Below are positions 15,346 to 19,355 of a stretch of 19,355 bases of DNA, in pieces. Both the position numbers and the translations under genes were made by a program. How positions within the stretch are numbered: position 1 is the first letter of the stretch; each line of letters opens with the position of its first letter. This DNA is from Candidatus Latescibacterota bacterium (GTDB lineage: Bacteria; Latescibacterota; MVCY01): the NCBI GenBank assembly GCA_030629295.1, contig DAOVPH010000006.1, positions 1 through 19,355 of the forward strand, given 5' to 3'. The notes beneath the pieces were generated by a model, which was not told the DNA's origin, made no database searches, and saw nothing but the letters and a program-made list of their open reading frames with translations.

Positions 15346-16176
15346 ATGAGCATGGGAAAAGATATGAGGATGGCCAGATTATTTGGGGCAGGGAGTAAAT
15401 CCAAGCGGATGGTTCTGGTGACAATGGACCATGGCATTTGTATAAGCCCAATGATGGAGATCAGCAACCCCGCAAAGGTAATCCAACAGATAGTTGAGGG
15501 CGGGGCAGATGCAATGCTTCTAACCCCTGGAATTGCCAAATGCGCATACAAAGAGTTAGTAGGCAAGGCATCGCTGATAGTGCGCATAGACGGCACAGCT
15601 ACTTCTATAGGACCTGACCTAACGAATGATGAGCTTATCTACTCAGTAGAAGGAGCATCCTCTTTGGGAGCCGATGCAGTGGCCACATTTGGTGTCATCG
15701 GCGTTTCCAGAGAGGCTCAGCTCTCTCAGAAAATCGCTCGGGTATCCGAAGATTGCGATGAGTGGGGTATGCCACATTTAGTTGAGATGTGTCCTGACGA
15801 GATGTTAAGACATCAGTTTACCGACAGGGCGAAACGAGAGTGGCCGTCAGATCCAGAATTGGTGAAGTATCATGCCAGAGTGGCCGCGGAGTTGGGAGCA
15901 GATATTGTCAAAGGCTACTACACGGGAGACCCCAAGACGTTTCGGGAAGTGATCGAATACTGTCCTGTGCCTTATGCTGTATTAGGAGGGCCTGCTTCAA
16001 GCGACCCGGAAGTCTTCTTGAAATTCATCCGTGAGGCGATGGACTGCGGGGCAAGGGGTGTGTGTTTAGGCCGTAATGTGTGGACATATAAAGACCCCAC
16101 CGCTCTCACCAAAGCTGTTTGCCGAATTGTCCACGACGACACCTCCGCAGAAGAGGCATTGAAAGAGATTAAATAA
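15346..16176 (+). CDS. DhnA/LsrF-type class I aldolase
   Basis: 276-residue TIM-barrel aldolase of the DeoC/LacD/DhnA group, which includes archaeal-type fructose-bisphosphate aldolase and LsrF. Motifs: VTMDHG near the start (Asp28-His29), GGADAMLLTPG, LVEMCPDE, GADIVKGYYTGD with the presumed Schiff-base Lys189, EYCPVPYAVLGGPASSD (204-220), and the phosphate-binding GARGVCLGRNVW. It should cleave or form a C-C bond of a phosphorylated ketose, but the substrate cannot be fixed from sequence. The ATG at 15346 follows AAAGGAGG at 8 bases; an upstream TTG would add 13 residues and is unlikely. It follows the URO-D gene by 98 bp, mostly tail repeat copy B. A broken relative of this gene lies at 16746-16889. 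Confidence 0.88.
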   Translation: MSMGKDMRMARLFGAGSKSKRMVLVTMDHGICISPMMEISNPAKVIQQIVEGGADAMLLTPGIAKCAYKELVGKASLIVRIDGTATSIGPDLTNDELIYSVEGASSLGADAVATFGVIGVSREAQLSQKIARVSEDCDEWGMPHLVEMCPDEMLRHQFTDRAKREWPSDPELVKYHARVAAELGADIVKGYYTGDPKTFREVIEYCPVPYAVLGGPASSDPEVFLKFIREAMDCGARGVCLGRNVWTYKDPTALTKAVCRIVHDDTSAEEALKEIK

Positions 16177-16200
16177 GCAACTTCCCCTTCTCCTGAAAGA

Positions 16201-16217
16201 TCTCCCTCAAAGGGAGA
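16201..16217 (+). terminator. Weak hairpin after the aldolase gene
   Basis: TCTCCCT (16201-16207) pairs with AGGGAGA (16211-16217) around a CAA loop, 25 bases after the aldolase stop. No T-run follows, so termination here is doubtful. Confidence 0.25.
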
Positions 16218-16220
16218 GAG

Positions 16221-16343
16221 GGCTGCGGTCTGCCAGAATCAATCCAGCAAGCAGTCAAAGAACTCCTTGGAGTGGCTGCATCCGGAGACGGATTTGTCCT
16301 TTCCTCCAGCAATGAGCTGGGCACAAAGACACAAGGAAATTAG
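16221..16343 (+). pseudogene. C-terminal fragment of a second URO-D-like gene
   Basis: In the frame ending at TAG 16341-16343 the DNA reads GLPESIQQAVKELLGVAA and then SGDGFVLSSSNELGTKT. This aligns to residues 308-342 of the intact URO-D gene upstream (GTPEEIKEEVKQTIRIAAPG, then GGFILSSSNELGRET), with about 20 of 35 positions identical and the unusual SSSNELG kept. Only the last tenth of such a protein remains, with no start codon or ribosome-binding site. The divergence is large enough that this is a separate paralogue or ortholog rather than a recent copy of the neighbour. Confidence 0.8.
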
Positions 16344-16345
16344 TC

Positions 16346-16745
16346 TTGATTGATCTGAAGAAGCTCAATCGCCTAACTGAGACCAAACTGATAACCGCCG
16401 AGAAATTTACAGCGCTGGAAAGTTGGCTTGGTGAGACGTATCCCAAGGAGAGCCTCGATGGAGCCTGGGAAAAGCTTCTGTTCAACCACTTCCACGACAT
16501 TATGGCTGGCAGCCACACCGACGATGTCTACCGGCAGGCGATGAACCGTTATACTTCCGTCGTGGACACCTGTGACGAGGTGACCGAAAAGGCGCTGGAT
16601 ACTATCTCCAGACGGATAGACACTTCGGGGTTGAGATATCCACTTCTGGCCTTCAATCCTCTCTCTTTTCCCCGCACCGATGTGTGCCGCTACATTGCCG
16701 TGTTCAGGGAACATGTAGAGAATTTCTCCATCCACGCGGTGCTAT
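16346..16745 (+). pseudogene. Internal fragment of a second GH38 alpha-mannosidase
   Basis: An open frame of about 130 codons matches the middle of GH38 enzymes, roughly residues 273-390 of the intact mannosidase upstream. Shared stretches are ITAEKF, GAWEKLLFNHFHDIMAGS (with the zinc-binding His of the FHDI motif) and PLLAFNPLSFPR. The whole N-terminal catalytic barrel, with its zinc Asp and nucleophile, and the C-terminal sandwich are missing, so it cannot be active. It begins right after the URO-D fragment and runs into an aldolase fragment near 16746. At HDIMAGSHTDDV it differs from the neighbour's HDIIGGSGIPPV, so it comes from a distinct GH38 gene. Confidence 0.85.
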
Positions 16746-16889
16746 ACCCAATAGAAGTTAGGCATACTACACGAGACTTTTAGGGAGATAATAGTGTGCT
16801 GTCCCGTGCCATATGTTGTGCTTTCCGGCCTGGTTTCGGACAACTCCCTGAAGGAGTTAAAGCAGAAAGGAGAATATGATGCAAGCTGA
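16746..16889 (+). pseudogene. Frameshifted fragment of a second DhnA-type aldolase
   Basis: The tail of the GH38 fragment's frame (IEVRHTTRDF, then TAG) resembles the aldolase segment IVKGYYTGDP. After removing one T from the TTTT run at 16778-16781, it continues DFREIIVCCPVPYVVLSG, matching TFREVIEYCPVPYAVLGG of the intact aldolase. The shifted frame then runs to TGA 16887-16889 and overlaps the start of the next gene. The position of the Schiff-base lysine appears to read Glu (GAA for AAA) if aligned as IKV/IEV. This is a broken remnant with no start of its own. Confidence 0.75.
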
Positions 16890-18216
16890 TAAGCCGAAGG
16901 CGGTTTTAGTCCCTTTCGGATACCCGGGCTATCCGGATTCCTACCTCACACGCTTCACAAAAAACTCGGTTGAGGTCTTAGAGGAGCTGGGAGTTAACTT
17001 GCAGTGCTCCTCTATAGTCAAGACCCGTCCCGATGCCGTTGAGGCGAGGGAGACTTTGAGGAAGAACGACTTCGACTTCCTCATCGTTTTGCTCCTCTCC
17101 TGGATCGAGGCTCCAAATGTGATAGATGTGGTGGACGAGTTCTCCAACAGGCCCATACTGCTCTGGAGTCATACGATGTTCAGGGAGGGTGATGAGTGGA
17201 TGACCCTGGGACCTATGCCAGCGGCTGGGGTGATAAGACAGACCTTCGAGGAGCTTGGGCTCAACTTTAAATTTGTTTATGGAATGCCCGAGGAGGAGAA
17301 GGTCCGCAGGGAGATGTCCCTCTTCGCCGGCGCAGCTTCTGTGGTCCACAGGTTGAGGTATTCCACCATCGGACTTTTGGGCTACGCCTCTATGGGGATG
17401 TACACCGCCTGCTTCGACCACCTGCCCTTGAGGGAGAAGTTGGGGGTGGAGGTACACCATTTGGGTCAGTATGTGGTCGTCAAGAAGGTGGAGGAAATGG
17501 GAGATGATCAGGTGGAGGAATTAGTAAGCCGCGCAAAGGGAGAATGGGAGATAGGCCCCGGGGTAACTGAAAGTGACCTGACCGTGTCACTGAAGATGTA
17601 CAGGGTTTTGAAGGATCTGGTGGAGGAGTTCGGCTGGTCTGCCCTCCAGATCAAGTGCCAGTACGAACTGTCCAAATACTACAAGTCCGTCCCCTGCATT
17701 CCCCTTTCGATGTTAGGGAACGAGATCCCCTGCTCCTGCGAAGGGGACATCCCACTGGTAGTAACCCAGCTTATGCTGCATTACCTCACGGGTTTGATAG
17801 TCAGCTACGGGGATATTCACACGATCGAGGAGGAGAAAATATTGCTTGGGGCTTGCGGGTATGCCCCCTTTGGCCTCTGCGACGGCAAACCGAAGGTCGG
17901 CAAAACGGAGGTCCTTTACGAGGGCGTGGCCAACTGCGGCCTATACAAGGAAGGAAGGGTCACCTTGGCAAGGCTGGGATATCGCAGGGACAGGTCGTTT
18001 AAGATGCACATCATAACCGGGGAAGCAAAGAAGCCGAGGCGATTCAGAGAGGTGGGATGCCTTCCTTACCCCTCTATGGAGGTAATACTGGATGGAAACG
18101 GGGATGACGTCGCTCAGAATCTCGCCAGCCAACATTATGCGATAGCTTACGGAAACTTCAAGAAAGAACTCCTGGAGCTGTGCGGGCTCCTTTCGATAGT
18201 CCCGACGGTGACATAG
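16876..18216 (+). CDS. L-fucose isomerase-like protein
   Basis: 446-residue protein resembling the L-fucose/L-arabinose isomerase superfamily. Features: N-terminal VLVPFGYPGYPDSYLTRFTK; a Rossmann-like VLLLSWIEAPNVID and ILLWSHTMF; IGLLGYASMGMY near 165; ALQIKCQYEL near 257; and the metal-site-like IPCSCEGDIPL (284-293) followed by LMLHYLTG and YGDI. In FucI, Glu and Asp residues in the equivalent regions bind manganese; the CEGD here fits, but the third ligand cannot be placed with confidence. It may isomerise an aldose to a ketose in the locus or act on another sugar. Two ATG codons (16876, 16879) follow AAAGGAG; the second is better spaced. The start lies inside the aldolase remnant, so the gene directly abuts the decayed region. 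Confidence 0.75.
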   Translation: MMQADKPKAVLVPFGYPGYPDSYLTRFTKNSVEVLEELGVNLQCSSIVKTRPDAVEARETLRKNDFDFLIVLLLSWIEAPNVIDVVDEFSNRPILLWSHTMFREGDEWMTLGPMPAAGVIRQTFEELGLNFKFVYGMPEEEKVRREMSLFAGAASVVHRLRYSTIGLLGYASMGMYTACFDHLPLREKLGVEVHHLGQYVVVKKVEEMGDDQVEELVSRAKGEWEIGPGVTESDLTVSLKMYRVLKDLVEEFGWSALQIKCQYELSKYYKSVPCIPLSMLGNEIPCSCEGDIPLVVTQLMLHYLTGLIVSYGDIHTIEEEKILLGACGYAPFGLCDGKPKVGKTEVLYEGVANCGLYKEGRVTLARLGYRRDRSFKMHIITGEAKKPRRFREVGCLPYPSMEVILDGNGDDVAQNLASQHYAIAYGNFKKELLELCGLLSIVPTVT

Positions 18217-18289
18217 GGGAAACGCGATATCTATTGGCTCTCAGGAAAAAAGACAACACCGCATTTTAAACTGCCAAGGAGATGAAAGG

Positions 18290-19147
18290 ATGGCTAAGAA
18301 ATTCTACCTTCCGGAGATGCTTCGTGGGGAAGTAAAGGAGGCTGCAGAGGCAGGGGCGATTGTGCTGGTCCCCGTAGCGACCATCGAGCAGCACCGGGAA
18401 CACCTCCCCCTGCACACAGACATCGACAATGTGACCAGCATGTGCAAAGGGGTTGCCCAAAAGCTCAATCCGAATCCCCGGGTGCTGGTGGGAACCCCGT
18501 TCTGGCTTTCGCCCTCACCGTGGGACCCTGAGATAATGCCTTACTTTATGCAGAAGATCCGCAAGGATATCTACCTGGAGGCCTTGAACGATGTACTTGA
18601 GTCCTATCTTAGAGCTGGGTTCAAGAGGGTTGTGGTGGTAAACGGTCACGGCGGTGGGACGGAGAAGTGGATACCCCAGGTGATAGAGAAGCTGAACACG
18701 AAGAGATCCTCCATCTGGCCGGACTGGAGGATTCCAGACGATGCCCAGGTGGTAGGATTCTGTTGGATATCCTTTCTGGGAGAATTTGCCCACCAGGAAC
18801 TACGGGAGATACTGGGGGGACGCTCGGACAGAGATTGGCATGCCGGAGAGATAGAGACAGCCCTTCAGCTTTATCTAAGACCGGAGCTGGTGGATATGAG
18901 CAAAGCCAAGGCAGATCCTCCACCCAAGGAAGCGAAGTTTGCTCCCTGTAGTCTTTCCACCTGGCACCGACAGTTCATCATTGACGGGTATTACCAGCCC
19001 GGAACAATCTGCAACGACCCCACCTTAGCTACCGCCGAAACAGGAAAGAAGGTCTTTGATTTGACAGTAAGCAAGATCAGTGAATTTATCAGAGAGTTCG
19101 TAGTTGACTCTATCAGTATAGAAATTAAGAACCTATCTGTTGGGTAG
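18290..19147 (+). CDS. Creatininase-family amidohydrolase
   Basis: 285-residue metal-dependent amidohydrolase of the creatininase family. Key motifs: VPVATIEQHREHLPLHTDID (28-46) supplies metal ligands Glu33, His35 and Asp44; VVVNGHGGG (115-123) includes the metal His120; and DWHAGEIETA (182-191) has Glu187. The family hydrolyses cyclic or linear amides such as creatinine, and includes enzymes acting on other small amides; relatives occur in many sugar loci with no proven role. The true substrate is not readable. AAGGAG lies 8 bases before the ATG, and the gene follows the fucose-isomerase-like gene by 73 bp with no other feature seen, so co-transcription is likely. Length and motifs are normal. 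Confidence 0.88.
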   Translation: MAKKFYLPEMLRGEVKEAAEAGAIVLVPVATIEQHREHLPLHTDIDNVTSMCKGVAQKLNPNPRVLVGTPFWLSPSPWDPEIMPYFMQKIRKDIYLEALNDVLESYLRAGFKRVVVVNGHGGGTEKWIPQVIEKLNTKRSSIWPDWRIPDDAQVVGFCWISFLGEFAHQELREILGGRSDRDWHAGEIETALQLYLRPELVDMSKAKADPPPKEAKFAPCSLSTWHRQFIIDGYYQPGTICNDPTLATAETGKKVFDLTVSKISEFIREFVVDSISIEIKNLSVG

Positions 19148-19281
19148 TCTTCCTCTCTCCTGTGTTGATGTTTTTCTCACAGCAGACTTGGCTGAGGTTC
19201 TTGAGTTTTCTCGGAAAGTAGGGGTGTAACTAAGCAGCTATGTCTAGTAGAGCGTTTCGCAAAAAGCTTTACAGTATTCTG
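19148..19281. other. Right-end intergenic stretch without a clear gene
   Basis: No supported gene. A short CTGTG...CACAG inverted repeat lies about 19160-19182 after the creatininase stop and might form a weak hairpin, but it lacks a following T-run. The stretch leads into the palindromic repeat at the right edge. Confidence 0.4.
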
Positions 19282-19355
19282 TCATTGCGAGGAGCGAAGC
19301 GACGAAGCAATCTCATTGTTTCCTTTAGCGGTTAGAGATTGCTTCGCTACGCTCG
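19282..19355. repeat. REP-like palindromic repeat at the right edge
   Basis: The stretch beginning TCATTGCGAGGAGCGAAGCG has a 12-bp perfect stem, CGAAGCAATCTC (19303-19314) with GAGATTGCTTCG (19335-19346), around a 20-base loop. An outer partial stem pairs GAGCGAAGC (19292-19300) with a reversed GCTACGCTC near the end. The CATTGCGAGGAGCGAAGC form is a widely seen intergenic repeat in environmental and deltaproteobacterial genomes. The right half is cut or ends at the window edge. Confidence 0.8.

Noticed and set aside
17655..18002. Plus-strand frame of 115 codons inside the fucose-isomerase-like gene
   Set aside because: Same-strand shadow frame, Arg/Gly-rich, with no domain.
1..19355. CRISPR array, tRNA, rRNA, prophage or insertion sequence
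   Set aside because: No regularly spaced direct repeats, cloverleaf, rRNA segments, transposase or phage-like genes were seen on either strand.

Overview
The window is bacterial chromosomal DNA with dense, Shine-Dalgarno-led genes. The left half (about 1-10.5 kb) lies on the minus strand and the right half (about 10.7-19.1 kb) on the plus strand, diverging from a shared intergenic region at 10445-10726. The two-subunit glycine dehydrogenase (GcvPA/GcvPB), a LipM-type octanoyltransferase and an all-inactive PolA proofreading site recall Firmicutes, Thermotogae and deep-branching anaerobic lineages. Two short palindromic repeats (5580-5608 and 19282-19355) resemble families I know from environmental genomes of uncultured phyla. 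I cannot name the phylum from sequence alone.

Left half, read right to left on the minus strand. polA has a near-consensus promoter and is followed closely by a small PspC-domain membrane protein and by pgpA (phosphatidylglycerophosphatase A). Next comes a tandem glycine riboswitch with a built-in terminator, controlling gcvT, gcvH, gcvPA, gcvPB and lipM. This operon holds the T, H and P proteins of the glycine cleavage system plus the enzyme that starts lipoylation of GcvH; the L protein (lpd) and lipA are not in the window. Downstream, a separate consensus-like promoter drives a roughly 310-nt leader containing an 18-bp perfect stem-loop, then a DUF362 gene. A Shine-Dalgarno sequence at the very left edge suggests one more minus-strand gene outside the window.

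Right half, plus strand. A DeoR-family sugar-responsive repressor heads a probable carbohydrate-catabolic locus: a GH38 alpha-mannosidase, a URO-D-superfamily protein that is not HemE, a DhnA/LsrF-type class I aldolase, an L-fucose-isomerase-like protein and a creatininase-family amidohydrolase. No transporter or kinase is visible, so the substrate is inferred only from the mannosidase and the regulator.

The most unusual part is 16221-16889. It is a patchwork of broken gene pieces: a URO-D C-terminus, a GH38 middle and an aldolase segment with a one-base frameshift. These are the same three families that stand intact immediately upstream, so the patch looks like a decayed second copy of the cassette. 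In addition, two diverged 59-bp copies of an apparent protein C-terminal tail lie just after the GH38 gene and just after the URO-D gene. Together these point to a locus built by repeated duplication, deletion and gene replacement.
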